Part shown: positions 8,803 to 18,098 of the stretch, piece after piece | Position numbering within the stretch: the first letter of the stretch is position 1 | Layout of the letters: each line of letters starts with the position of its first letter | Assembly (NCBI RefSeq): GCF_001885075.1 | Contig: NZ_MODU01000004.1 | Span: 2,852,001-2,916,000, forward strand | Length of the DNA stretch: 64,000 bases | Direction of reading: 5' to 3' | From: Alteromonas sp. V450 | GTDB taxonomy: Bacteria; Pseudomonadota; Gammaproteobacteria; Enterobacterales; Alteromonadaceae | Made by a program: the position numbers and the translations under genes | The notes under the pieces: generated by a model | What the model was told of the DNA's origin: nothing | Seen by the model: only the letters and a program-made list of their open reading frames with translations | Databases searched by the model: none

Positions 8803-9444
8803 TCAATTTTCTTTAAGTGTTTCTTCTAAGCGGCGCAGTCTCGCATCAGCATTTTCTGCTCGATCGCGAAGCGCATTTACTTCGTCGCTAAAGTGCATAA
8901 CCGCCAGCTTGTGTGCAGCTAGCTGTTTTTCCTCTATTACAGCGTTGCCGAATACTTTCGCTATGGACGCGAGTGCTGACATCGATTTCTCATGCGCGTT
9001 TTTCACCATTTTCACGGTTTGATGGGCAATAACATCATTCGTCTTTTGTGCCAGTAACTCTTCAATGTCGATGTCGAGCTGCTGAAACAAGGCGCTGACT
9101 TGCTGAGCAACATTTAGCTCTCCTTCTAAAAAGAGGGCTTTTTGCTGAATAAGGCGAGTCAACTGGCTGGTTTCTTTTAACTCTGGCAAGGTTTGTAGCG
9201 ACGTTTTAATACAACAGTCTTTTGGCCCAAGGGCCGCGACAGCATCTTCAAACGAGCCTTGTTCGCTAAGCACATCGACTCGGTCAGAAAACGACAGCGT
9301 GATCCCATAGGGAAGCGGCGAGATAAAAGCGGTAAGCCTAGCGCCAGCAAGCGCTTTTAGCCTTGTTTCGCTGTCTTCGTCTAAAGACAGCAACTTGTTA
9401 AAAACCGATTCGGCCGTTGCGGTTACCAGCGCAGAAGTAGGCAT
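8803..9444 (-). CDS. ubiJ: UbiJ, SCP2-domain ubiquinone biosynthesis accessory factor
   Basis: A 213-residue protein with an N-terminal SCP2 lipid-binding domain (about 15-110) and a C-terminal coiled coil (about 160-213: heptads such as ALRDRAENADARLRRLEETL). In E. coli UbiJ binds Q intermediates and holds the soluble Ubi complex together with UbiK. Its start overlaps the ubiE stop, so the two are translationally coupled. Confidence 0.9.
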   Translation of the reverse strand: MPTSALVTATAESVFNKLLSLDEDSETRLKALAGARLTAFISPLPYGITLSFSDRVDVLSEQGSFEDAVAALGPKDCCIKTSLQTLPELKETSQLTRLIQQKALFLEGELNVAQQVSALFQQLDIDIEELLAQKTNDVIAHQTVKMVKNAHEKSMSALASIAKVFGNAVIEEKQLAAHKLAVMHFSDEVNALRDRAENADARLRRLEETLKEN

Positions 9445-10241
9445 TAAAACTTATAACCTCTGTGCAGCGCTACAATACCGCCAGTCAGGTTTTGATAATC
9501 GCATTGCTCAAAGCCCGCCTGCTCAAACATCCCCTTCAAAGTTTCTTGATCAGGGTGCATGCGAATGCTTTCTGCTAGGTATTGGTAGCTTTCTGCATCG
9601 TTCGCCACCAGTTGCCCCATTTTTGGCAAGATGTGAAACGAGTACATATCGTATAGTTTGCTGAGCTGCTCTGACGTAGGCTTAGAAAATTCTAAAACCA
9701 GTAAACGGCCGCCTGGTTTTAACACGCGAAAAATAGAATTAAGTGCGTTTTGCTTTTCTGTCACGTTTCGAAGGCCGAATGCCATAGTCACGACATCAAA
9801 ATGGTTGTCGGGGAAAGGCAATGCTTCTGCGTCAGCTTGCACATAATCGATGTTGCTTACCAAGCCTCGGTCGCGAAGCTTGTCACGGCCAACTTTCAGC
9901 ATAGACAAATTGATATCGGCAAGGGTTACGCGCCCTGTTGGGCCTACCAAGCGAGAAAACTTAGCGGTTAGATCACCAGTACCACCGGCAATATCCAATA
10001 CTTTGTTGCCAGCGCGAACACCGCTGCAGTCTATTGTGAAACGCTTCCATAAACGATGCACTCCCATCGACATAAGGTCGTTCATTACGTCGTACTTTGC
10101 TGCAACAGAGTCAAAAACATTAGCAACTAAAGAGGCTTTTTGCCCTTTATCCACCTGTTTAAAACCAAAGTGCGTTGTATGCTCGGTAGCATTGTCGATT
10201 GCAGAGTCTGCTTGCGTAGCGGGAGTTTGATTGTCGCTCAT
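9444..10241 (-). CDS. ubiE: UbiE, C-methyltransferase of ubiquinone/menaquinone synthesis
   Basis: SAM-dependent C-methyltransferase acting on the benzoquinol (and demethylmenaquinol) ring. Motif I is [15 protein letters not shown] (about 82-96). The UbiE signature [18 protein letters not shown] and the later [16 protein letters not shown] are present. At 265 residues it is slightly longer than E. coli UbiE because of a variable, acidic N-terminal tail. It is the first gene of the ubi operon. Confidence 0.97.
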   Translation of the reverse strand: MSDNQTPATQADSAIDNATEHTTHFGFKQVDKGQKASLVANVFDSVAAKYDVMNDLMSMGVHRLWKRFTIDCSGVRAGNKVLDIAGGTGDLTAKFSRLVGPTGRVTLADINLSMLKVGRDKLRDRGLVSNIDYVQADAEALPFPDNHFDVVTMAFGLRNVTEKQNALNSIFRVLKPGGRLLVLEFSKPTSEQLSKLYDMYSFHILPKMGQLVANDAESYQYLAESIRMHPDQETLKGMFEQAGFEQCDYQNLTGGIVALHRGYKF

Positions 10242-10355
10242 GACAGTCCTGTAATTTGAATATTTTTATTAATGCCGAAGTGTATAGGATTGTGTGCTCA
10301 AGCAAAAGCTTTATGCCTGCCTCTCTGCTGATGTAACTTAGGCTCCTGCCCAGTC

Positions 10356-10384
10356 AAAAAGCAGAGCCTGTAAGGTACAGGCTC
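10356..10384 (-). terminator. Intrinsic terminator downstream of the tag-like gene
   Basis: On the minus strand GAGCCTGT, a 5-nt loop and ACAGGCTC, then TGC and five T. It lies 19 bp past the stop of the gene at 10403. Confidence 0.75.
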
Positions 10385-10402
10385 ACCAGTTTAGAACTTG
10401 CT

Positions 10403-11104
10403 TTAGACTACCCTGTTATTCGTACCCCAGCTGAAGGCAACGATGGCGCTTATCTCTTGCAAGGAACGACCGCTTTCCTTATGCCATTGAGCAAACGCTG
10501 CATTGGCCGCCGACAGAGACTTTTTCGAGGTTAATCCACCGTCAACAATGTCATTCTTGCGCAAGTAATCTTCCACGTCACGAGAGAATAAAAACGTATC
10601 TATGCCTAGTGCTCGAAGCATGTAAGGGCCGGTGTTGCCACCTAATCGCGCACCGCGTTTTTTCAAAAACGCCCAAAGTTCGGTGATATTGCCTTTTTCA
10701 AAGCCCGCTACGAACCTACCAAAGCTACCGTGTTCAAGCGCCACGTCTTTGATCATCATGGCGTTGTCGCGCACTGTCATCACTTTTTTATAATTTCGAA
10801 CAATGCGCTTGTCTGACGCTTTCTGCTCTAGCATTTCATCGGGCATCAGCAACACTTTATCTATGTCGAAACCGAAAAATACGGTCTCAAAATCGGGCCA
10901 CTTTTGCTCGATGACTCGCCACACAAAACCCGACTGAAACACCTTTTTGGTCATCGCCGCTAGAAAGCGATCGTCAGAAATGGCTTCAATCTGTGCTTTA
11001 GAAAGCGGTGCTTGGAGCATAGCTTCAAGCACCTTTTCACCGCCTTTGCGTTCGCACGCTCGCCGGTAAATAGATTGAAAAGACTCTACCTTAGGCTCCT
11101 TCAT
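10403..11104 (-). CDS. DNA-3-methyladenine glycosylase I family protein (divergent)
   Basis: A 233-residue member of the Tag superfamily of helix-hairpin-helix base-excision glycosylases, expected to remove alkylated bases. The core QSGFVWRVIEQKWPDFETVF (about 58-77) and the C-terminal LKKRGARLGGNTGPYMLRAL region match the fold. The zinc-binding cysteines and histidines and the catalytic-region glutamate of E. coli Tag are not evident, so substrate range may differ. It follows prlC by 6 bp and is probably co-transcribed with it. Confidence 0.75.
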   Translation of the reverse strand: MKEPKVESFQSIYRRACERKGGEKVLEAMLQAPLSKAQIEAISDDRFLAAMTKKVFQSGFVWRVIEQKWPDFETVFFGFDIDKVLLMPDEMLEQKASDKRIVRNYKKVMTVRDNAMMIKDVALEHGSFGRFVAGFEKGNITELWAFLKKRGARLGGNTGPYMLRALGIDTFLFSRDVEDYLRKNDIVDGGLTSKKSLSAANAAFAQWHKESGRSLQEISAIVAFSWGTNNRVV

Positions 11105-11110
11105 GAATGC

Positions 11111-13147
11111 TTAGCCTTTTATACCGCTGTGGCGAAGCAAAGCGTCAACTTGCGGCTCGCGCCCTCTAAAGGCTATAAACAAGTCCATAGGAGGCTTACT
11201 GCCGCCCATTTCTAAAATGTTCTCTAAGAACGCTTTGCCCGTGTCGCGATTAAAGATGCCATCTTCCTCAAACTTGCTGTACGCGTCGGCAGAAAGTACC
11301 TCAGCCCACTTGTAGCTGTAGTAGCCCGCTGCATAGCCACCAGCGAATATGTGACCAAAGCCGTTTTGGAAACGGTTAAACGATGGGGGAATAACTACCG
11401 CCACTTCTTTACGCACTTTATCTAATGTGCCCTGTACATCTACCACACTGCCTTTTTCGCTATGCAGTAAGAAATCAAAAAGACTAAATTCAAGCTGGCG
11501 TACCATCTGCATCGCAGACTGGTAATCCCGTGCAGCAAGCATACGGTCAAGTAAATCAGCAGGGAGTGGTTCACCGGTTTCATAGTGACCAGAGATAAAG
11601 TTAAGTGCGTCTTCTTCCCAGCACCAGTTTTCTAAAAACTGGCTTGGCAATTCAACCGCATCCCACGGTACACCGTTAATACCCGACACACCCGCTACGC
11701 GCATCTTCGTGAGCATGTGGTGAATGCCGTGGCCAAACTCATGGAACAAGGTTACTACCTCATCGTGGGTAAATAGCGCAGGCTTATCACCCACAGGCGC
11801 GTTGAAGTTACAGGTAAGGTACGCCACGGGCAGCTGTAATTCGCCATCCATTTTTTCACGACGAACTCGACATTCATCCATCCACGCGCCGCCACGTTTT
11901 TTCGCACGTGCGTACAAGTCTAGGTAAAAACTGCCGCGCATCACATCGGCATCGTCAGTAATGGTGAAGTAGCGCACATCCTTATGCCAAGTGTCGATAC
12001 CAGGCTGCTCGATAATCTTTAAGCCATACAAACGGTGCACCACCTCAAACAGGCCAGACAACACTTTATCTTCAGGGAAATAAGGACGCAGCATTTCATC
12101 AGAAATTGTGTACTTTTCCTGCTTCAGCTTCTCGCTGTAATACGGTAAATCCCATGCCGCTAGCTCAGTAACACCGTGCTTATCTTTTGCGTACGTTTTT
12201 ACTTCTTCAAGCTCTTTTTCTGCCTGAGGCTTAGACTTCGCCGCCAAATCACGTAAGAACCCGATAACCTGATCGGTAGAGTCTGCCATTTTGGTCGCCA
12301 GGGAACGCTCTGCATAACTTGAAAAGCCAAGCAATTCAGCCAGTTCAGTACGCAGCATTAGCGTTTCTTTAATAATGTCGGTGTTGTCCCACTTACCCGC
12401 ATTTGGACCTTGATCAGACGCTTTTGTGGCATAGGCACGATACATTTCTTCGCGAAGTTCGCGATTATCCGCGTAAAGCATTACAGGTAAATAAGACGGA
12501 ATGTCTAACGTAAACAACCAGCCCTGCAAGTCTTTTTGGTGCGCAGCTTGTGCCGCCGCTTCAAGGGCTGATTCTGGCATACCGGCAAGTTCAGCTTCAT
12601 CGGTAATGTGTTTAGTCCAGCCCATGGTGGCGTCCATGACATTGTTGGAAAAGGTTGATGATAGCTCGCTAAGCTTTGCCTGAATCTCTGCAAAACGCTT
12701 CTTTTGCTCTACGGGAAGCGCTACACCTGACAAGGTAAAATCGCGAACCGCGTTTTCAATCACTTTCTGTTGCTCTTCGCTTAACGTGGCAAATTCGTCC
12801 GACGCTTTGAGAGAGGCATAAGCATTGTAAAGGCCTTCATGCTGGCCTACCCATGTTCCGTATTCAGATAATAGTGGCAAACACGCATCGTGGGCTTCAC
12901 GCAATTCATCGCTGCTCACCACGCTATTCATATGAGACACCGGCGAGAACATTTTGCTTAAACGATCATCGACCTCTTCAAGGCGCAGCACTAGATTTTT
13001 GTAAGAGTAATCTTTCGACGCCACGACCTCTTCTATTTCGCTTTTGCACGCCGCAATGGCTTTTTCAATTGCAGGCTTAATAGAGGCAGGTTCAATAGCA
13101 GAAAAAATTGGTAGACCATCTACCATTTCAATTGCAGGGGTTGTCAT
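11111..13147 (-). CDS. prlC: Oligopeptidase A (M3 metallopeptidase)
   Basis: Cytosolic zinc oligopeptidase that degrades short peptides, including cleaved signal peptides. The HEFGH zinc motif (in TLFHEFGHGIHHML) is present and a downstream glutamate completes the site. The start at 13147 (MTTPAIEMVDGLP) matches the family N-terminus and gives 678 residues, close to the 680 of E. coli. A longer frame to 13207 is open but adds an unlike extension. It heads a two-gene unit with the tag-like gene. Confidence 0.95.
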   Translation of the reverse strand: MTTPAIEMVDGLPIFSAIEPASIKPAIEKAIAACKSEIEEVVASKDYSYKNLVLRLEEVDDRLSKMFSPVSHMNSVVSSDELREAHDACLPLLSEYGTWVGQHEGLYNAYASLKASDEFATLSEEQQKVIENAVRDFTLSGVALPVEQKKRFAEIQAKLSELSSTFSNNVMDATMGWTKHITDEAELAGMPESALEAAAQAAHQKDLQGWLFTLDIPSYLPVMLYADNRELREEMYRAYATKASDQGPNAGKWDNTDIIKETLMLRTELAELLGFSSYAERSLATKMADSTDQVIGFLRDLAAKSKPQAEKELEEVKTYAKDKHGVTELAAWDLPYYSEKLKQEKYTISDEMLRPYFPEDKVLSGLFEVVHRLYGLKIIEQPGIDTWHKDVRYFTITDDADVMRGSFYLDLYARAKKRGGAWMDECRVRREKMDGELQLPVAYLTCNFNAPVGDKPALFTHDEVVTLFHEFGHGIHHMLTKMRVAGVSGINGVPWDAVELPSQFLENWCWEEDALNFISGHYETGEPLPADLLDRMLAARDYQSAMQMVRQLEFSLFDFLLHSEKGSVVDVQGTLDKVRKEVAVVIPPSFNRFQNGFGHIFAGGYAAGYYSYKWAEVLSADAYSKFEEDGIFNRDTGKAFLENILEMGGSKPPMDLFIAFRGREPQVDALLRHSGIKG

Positions 13148-13362
13148 AATCTTTTTCACTCTTAACAAACAATAGAATAATGATGGGGCTTTAGCCGGTA
13201 AAAGCAAGCGCAGTTGTGGTTTTGACTCAGGCTTGTTTTACTTTTACGCTTTAGAGGTAGATCATCTCTTGTTGTGATGAGTGGCATTGCTTTAGTTACT
13301 CGTTCGCGTCATCGGCATTAAGATACCTGTCGCAAATGTCACATTTCATCCTTTTGTCTACT

Positions 13363-13391
13363 TTGTCCATTATTTATTAGCAAGCTATACT
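13363..13391 (+). promoter_or_regulatory. Promoter of the sensory cassette
   Basis: TTGTCC, a 17-nt spacer and TATACT, about 28 bp before the start codon at 13420. Predicted by pattern. Confidence 0.6.
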
Positions 13392-13419
13392 TTGTTTAAT
13401 TTTTCTTCAAGGGTTTGCT

Positions 13420-13980
13420 ATGAAAACTCTCACATCGGGCGAGATCGCAACATATTGCGACGTTAATTTAAGAACAGTAATACGCTGGATAGAAAGTGGA
13501 AAGCTAAAAGGCTTTAAGTTACCTGGGCGTGGCAACAACCGTGTATTGGTTGAGGATTTTATTGAGTTCTTAGAGCGTCATGACATGCCAATTCCTGATG
13601 TTCTGAAAGGAACGGCAACGCCGTCTATACTGATAGTTGACGATGAAATGCCCGTTGCAAAGTCTATTCAACGCGTGGCGCGAAGGGCTGGTTATGATTC
13701 ATTTATCGCTACTGGTGGGTTTCAAGCTGGTATAATGCTTAGCCAATATGAACCCAAGGTGATGACACTCGACTTAAGCATGCCCGGTATGGACGGTTAT
13801 AGTGTTATCGACTTCACACGGCAGCAAAATAAATATAAAAACCTAAAAATTGTCGTTATTTCTGCACTCGATGACACTAGCTTAGAGCGCGCGTTGGAAA
13901 TTGGCGCGGACGCGACGCTGCAAAAACCCTTTTCTAACCACGATTTGACACAAGTATTAGAACAATTTATGTCTATGTGA
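13420..13980 (+). CDS. Response regulator with N-terminal excisionase-type HTH and C-terminal receiver
   Basis: A 186-residue protein with reversed order. A MerR/excisionase-like HTH (about 3-50: SGEIATYCDVNLRTVIRWIE) comes first and a CheY-like receiver (about 68-186) last. The receiver keeps the acidic pair in LIVDDEM, the phosphoacceptor Asp118 (LDLSMPGMDG) and the switch lysine (LQKPF). It should therefore bind DNA under control of a kinase, most likely the one encoded two genes downstream. It is the first gene of four in the same direction with short gaps. Confidence 0.85.
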   Translation: MKTLTSGEIATYCDVNLRTVIRWIESGKLKGFKLPGRGNNRVLVEDFIEFLERHDMPIPDVLKGTATPSILIVDDEMPVAKSIQRVARRAGYDSFIATGGFQAGIMLSQYEPKVMTLDLSMPGMDGYSVIDFTRQQNKYKNLKIVVISALDDTSLERALEIGADATLQKPFSNHDLTQVLEQFMSM

Positions 13981-14004
13981 AGAACAGATTAGGGAGCAGT
14001 TTTC

Positions 14005-14829
14005 ATGAAGGCTTTTCGTGCTTTTTTTGTTGCTTGGTGTTTTAGTATAGCAATACCGACGTTCAGCTTAGCTAAACCACTGACTTTTGCGGTTGTTCCG
14101 CAGCAATCACCCAAAAAAATGGCCGAGAAATGGCAGCCACTCATTCACTACATTGCGCAATATACTGGTCTTGATATCGAGTTCCGCACGGCAAAAGACA
14201 TTCCAACGTTCGAGGAAAACCTAGTTAACGGCGAGTACGATATTGCCTATATGAATCCTTATCATTACACGGTTTTCAGCGCTAATCCAGGTTACCAAGC
14301 CCTTGTGCGAGAAAGTGATAAATCGATTAAGGGATTAATTGTGGTGAATAAATCAAGTGGCATCACGTCAATTGAACAGCTTAATGGAATGGAAATGGTA
14401 TTCCCGGCCCCGGCTGCGTTTGCTGCAACCATAATCACTTCCGCGCACTTGAAAGCAAACAGCGTTACAATCATCCCTAGATATGTTAACTCTCACGACT
14501 CGGTTTATTTCGCTGTACACCAAGATTTTTTTAACGCTGGCGGTGGTATTTACAGAACTTTGAAGAGTATACCGAGCGACGTAAGGGAGGACCTTCATAT
14601 TCTATGGGAAAGTAAAGGCTTCACGCCTCACGCTATCGCAACTCACCCAGCAATGGCGGATGTCAAAAGACAGGCTATTCTTAAAGCATTCCTCGCAATA
14701 AACAATGATTCGGGCGAATCTTATATTTTGGATGGACTTAATTTCAATGGATTTGTTGCGTCTGAAGATGGTGATTGGGATGACGTCAGAGCGCTGGGAA
14801 TAGCGTCTATTTCACGACCTCATATGTAG
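14005..14829 (+). CDS. PhnD-like periplasmic substrate-binding protein
   Basis: A 274-residue periplasmic binding protein with a signal peptide (cleavage near SLAKP, about residue 23). The fold is PhnD/SsuA-like, with LTFAVVPQQSPKKMAEKWQP at the start and DIAYMNPYHYTVF near 80-92, typical of the phosphate/phosphonate-binding family. There is no ABC permease or ATPase in the neighbourhood. It ends 3 bp before a sensor kinase, so it more likely acts as a ligand-presenting partner of the kinase than as a transporter part (inference). The ligand is unknown. Confidence 0.82.
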   Translation: MKAFRAFFVAWCFSIAIPTFSLAKPLTFAVVPQQSPKKMAEKWQPLIHYIAQYTGLDIEFRTAKDIPTFEENLVNGEYDIAYMNPYHYTVFSANPGYQALVRESDKSIKGLIVVNKSSGITSIEQLNGMEMVFPAPAAFAATIITSAHLKANSVTIIPRYVNSHDSVYFAVHQDFFNAGGGIYRTLKSIPSDVREDLHILWESKGFTPHAIATHPAMADVKRQAILKAFLAINNDSGESYILDGLNFNGFVASEDGDWDDVRALGIASISRPHM

Positions 14830-14832
14830 AGT

Positions 14833-16500
14833 ATGTTGAGCATGCGATTGTCTTTACGAACGAAAACAATTACAGGTATAGCATCGATAGCAGCGCTTTT
14901 GCTACTGGTACTTATTGTTACCGTATTTCAACTGTTAAATGACTTAGTTGACAGTAGCGTTAAAAAATCGGCGGATACCACTGTCGCACTTTTCGTCTCC
15001 ACTACAAAAAATGCGTTTCTTAGCTACGATTTGGCCTCGCTCGATGCAGACGTGTCGGAAATACTCACTAACCCAAATATTGCCTACGTAAAAGTGCTCG
15101 ACAAAACGGGCAGTATTTTCGTACAAAAAGGCAACAAAGATGCATTAGACCGACCATTCAAAGCAGATAAAACAGTGTCTGAATCAGATGATGGGGTGTT
15201 TGATGCGCGAGCGCCTATTATGGTTAACAACACATTGTATGGCTATGTAGAAATTGGGTTGAATATTGCGTCAGTCACCGAATCTGTATCCAGAGTAAAA
15301 CAATGGACTATCACCCTCGCTTTACTCGAGTTTGTGTTAGTTGGTCTTTGTTCTTATTTACTCGGCTCGTATTTAATGTCTCAGCTGCAACAGCTACGGG
15401 AAGGGGCAAAACACTTAGGCGAAGCAATAGAAAATAATAACTATAGAGATGTATTCGTACCGGTAAGAGGCAAGGATGAACTAAGCGAACTCGCGGAAGC
15501 ATTCAATCATTTAGTAGAACGTTTAAAAGAAGAGTACGGGCAGCGTCAGCGAGTACAAGATGAACTTCAAGAACTTAACGTTTTGTTGGAAGAGAAAGTA
15601 CAAGACAGAACGGCGCTGTTGAACAAAAAGAATTTCCAGTTAGAAGAAACAAACAAAGATTTAAAAGAGACCCAAGTACAGTTACTGCAGGCAGAAAAAA
15701 TGGCATCAGTCGGTCAGTTAGCGGCGGGGGTTGCGCACGAGATAAATAACCCGGTTGGTTTTGTTGGCAGCAACATATCTACCCTTAGTGACTATGTCGC
15801 CACATACCAGATGATTTTTTCTCAAATAGACGTGGTGCTTAAAAGCCAAACAGATAAGGGGAAAGAAACAGCGCTTGAAGACTTGAGAAATATGTTATCT
15901 AACCAAGACATGGCATTCATCAATGAGGATATTAGTGATTTGCTAAACGACTCAAAAGAAGGGCTTAATCGCGTGGCAAAAATTGTCAAAGGCCTAAAGC
16001 TCTTTTCTAGAGTAGATAGTGATGAAATGCAAAATCACAATATTAATGATTGTGTACGAACTACACTCGCTATGGTTAATAACCAATTGAAATATATTTG
16101 TACTGTAGAAACACATTTAGGTAACGTACCCGATGTAACTATTAATGTAGGCAAAATATCGCAAGTAATTACCAACCTACTTATCAATGCAGGTCAGGCC
16201 ATTGAAAGTACAGGAAAAAATGGAAAAATAATAATCACTACTTGCACAGTAAATGGATTCGTTGAGTTGCGTATTGAAGACACTGGCTGCGGTATTCCCG
16301 CCAGTCATTTAGACAAGCTTTTTAATCCATTTTTTACAACTAAACCTGAAGGGCAAGGCACGGGGTTGGGCTTGTCTATATCTTTTGGTATTGCTCAAGA
16401 ACATGGTGGTAACCTGACCGCAACAAGCAGAGAAGGGGAAGGTAGCTGTTTTACTTTAGCAATCCCTCTCAAAAACGACGATGTTGAACAACAGCCTTAA
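14833..16500 (+). CDS. Membrane sensor histidine kinase
   Basis: A 555-residue kinase. Transmembrane helix 1 (about 14-36) and helix 2 (about 157-180) bracket a periplasmic sensor domain of about 120 residues. A HAMP domain, a coiled coil (about 230-290), HisKA with the H-box His302 (GVAHEINNPVGF) and an HATPase domain with N, G1 (DTGCGIP), F (FNPFFTTK) and G2 (GTGLGLS) boxes follow. HEINNP-type kinases are often cyanobacterial/proteobacterial hybrid-like sensors. It lies 3 bp after the PhnD-like gene and 32 bp before a second receiver protein. Confidence 0.92.
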   Translation: MLSMRLSLRTKTITGIASIAALLLLVLIVTVFQLLNDLVDSSVKKSADTTVALFVSTTKNAFLSYDLASLDADVSEILTNPNIAYVKVLDKTGSIFVQKGNKDALDRPFKADKTVSESDDGVFDARAPIMVNNTLYGYVEIGLNIASVTESVSRVKQWTITLALLEFVLVGLCSYLLGSYLMSQLQQLREGAKHLGEAIENNNYRDVFVPVRGKDELSELAEAFNHLVERLKEEYGQRQRVQDELQELNVLLEEKVQDRTALLNKKNFQLEETNKDLKETQVQLLQAEKMASVGQLAAGVAHEINNPVGFVGSNISTLSDYVATYQMIFSQIDVVLKSQTDKGKETALEDLRNMLSNQDMAFINEDISDLLNDSKEGLNRVAKIVKGLKLFSRVDSDEMQNHNINDCVRTTLAMVNNQLKYICTVETHLGNVPDVTINVGKISQVITNLLINAGQAIESTGKNGKIIITTCTVNGFVELRIEDTGCGIPASHLDKLFNPFFTTKPEGQGTGLGLSISFGIAQEHGGNLTATSREGEGSCFTLAIPLKNDDVEQQP

Positions 16501-16532
16501 GATAACTAAATAGCGCGCAAGGATCACAGTTT

Positions 16533-17840
16533 ATGGCAGAAATTACTACAGAGAATAATACCACCTACACGGTGCTATTCGTTGACGATGAGCCAAATAT
16601 TCTGCGCGCTATAAAACGCGCACTCTTCACGATGGACATAACGTTATTGCTTGCCGATAGTGGCGCAAAAGCCTTAGAGTTGATGGCGAATAATGAGGTA
16701 CATGTTGTCATTTCCGATATGAAGATGCCGCAGATGTCTGGTGCAGAACTGCTCGAGCAAGTAGCAACAAAATACCCCGAAACGTTTCGGGTTGTGCTAA
16801 CAGGATACGCCGACATTGAATCGACAATACAAGCAGTTAATCAGGGTAAAATCCATCGCTATCTTCAAAAACCATGGGAGAACCAAGAACTCATTTCCGT
16901 TGTTGAAGAAGGTTTAGAGCGCGTTAAACTGAAAGCAGAAAATTTGCGTTTGCAAAAACTGACTAAACTACAAAACAAAAAACTTAAAGACGTAAATACA
17001 TCATTAGAACAAATGGTGCAGAAGCGCACCCGGCAAATCAAAGCGGCATTGAACAAAATTGAGAAGCATAACACTGCAATGGAGCAGGTGCTTTTTAACG
17101 TTATCAGTATTAATCCCAATATCAACGGCAAATTTGCCATTGAAGTCAGTGAACTGGCTTCGAAGCTCGCACGCATTGCCAGGCTGGACAAACAAGAAAT
17201 TAAACAAATTCGTTACGCGGGACTGATTTGTGAGCTAGGTTTACTAGGTCTTGAAACCGACGACTTTTTAGCGCCTTTTTCAAAACTAAAATATCAGCAG
17301 CAACAAAACTACTTATCACAAACCAAGCAGGCTTCACTTATACTCGCTCCGGCCCATGAATTACAGCATGTGTCGGATATCATAGAGTTTCAGTTTGAGC
17401 ATTACAACGGCTCTGGTTTGTACAACAAAGTCGCCAAAGAAATTCCTGTTGGTGCACGAATACTTGCGATTTCAAGAGACTATTGGCGTTTAGTTACCGG
17501 ACGTATGAGTGGTGTAGAACTTAGCCCAAGAGATGCGAAGTTTGAAATGAAGAAACATCGCAACACTCGATATGACGGAGAGTTTTTAGATCTACTACTT
17601 GAAGCAGAAGATGTCACAACATCTAAACTATTGTCTACTTCGTTAAAAGCCACCCAGTTGAAAGCTGGAATGGTACTCGCACAGAATCTCTATAATGATA
17701 GTCATATTTTGATCCTGCCCGAGGGGCATGTGCTTAACGAGGCAACCATACAGAAACTCGTTCAGTTTGAAGAAGAGCGTGGCAAAGCATTCAGCATTCA
17801 AATAGAACCAGAAGATTTAGCGAATATAACGAATACATAA
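16533..17840 (+). CDS. Receiver protein with degenerate HD-GYP-like output domain
   Basis: A 435-residue protein. The receiver (about 12-130) keeps its acidic pair (FVDDEP), phosphoacceptor Asp62 (ISDMKMP) and lysine (LQKPW). A coiled coil (about 140-185) leads to an HD-GYP-like domain (about 205-345). There the HD and GYP signatures are lost: the HDIGK site reads CELGLLG and the HHExxDGxGYP site reads FEHYNGSGLYNK, while IPVGARILAI is kept. Cyclic-di-GMP hydrolysis is therefore unlikely, and a binding or scaffold role is more plausible. It is the last gene of the cassette. Confidence 0.85.
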   Translation: MAEITTENNTTYTVLFVDDEPNILRAIKRALFTMDITLLLADSGAKALELMANNEVHVVISDMKMPQMSGAELLEQVATKYPETFRVVLTGYADIESTIQAVNQGKIHRYLQKPWENQELISVVEEGLERVKLKAENLRLQKLTKLQNKKLKDVNTSLEQMVQKRTRQIKAALNKIEKHNTAMEQVLFNVISINPNINGKFAIEVSELASKLARIARLDKQEIKQIRYAGLICELGLLGLETDDFLAPFSKLKYQQQQNYLSQTKQASLILAPAHELQHVSDIIEFQFEHYNGSGLYNKVAKEIPVGARILAISRDYWRLVTGRMSGVELSPRDAKFEMKKHRNTRYDGEFLDLLLEAEDVTTSKLLSTSLKATQLKAGMVLAQNLYNDSHILILPEGHVLNEATIQKLVQFEEERGKAFSIQIEPEDLANITNT

Positions 17841-18098
17841 ACTTTTTCCTCCTAACATCGGTATAGCAACGGTCCGCATAGATAACAAACTAGCCTTCGC
17901 TGCCTGAGGGTTGGTTTGCTTTTTAGTGCCCCCATTACATAACAACGAGTAAAAAAAAGCATCATCTTCTAGAGCGTGTTGGATAATTAGAAGAGCATAT
18001 TAATTTGTTGGTAATTCGCAGAAGAAAAGTAAACGTTGCCGTAGTAAGCTGTTTGTACGCAACTCAAATTTCGTCTAATGACAAACAAGGTTTTTTGT

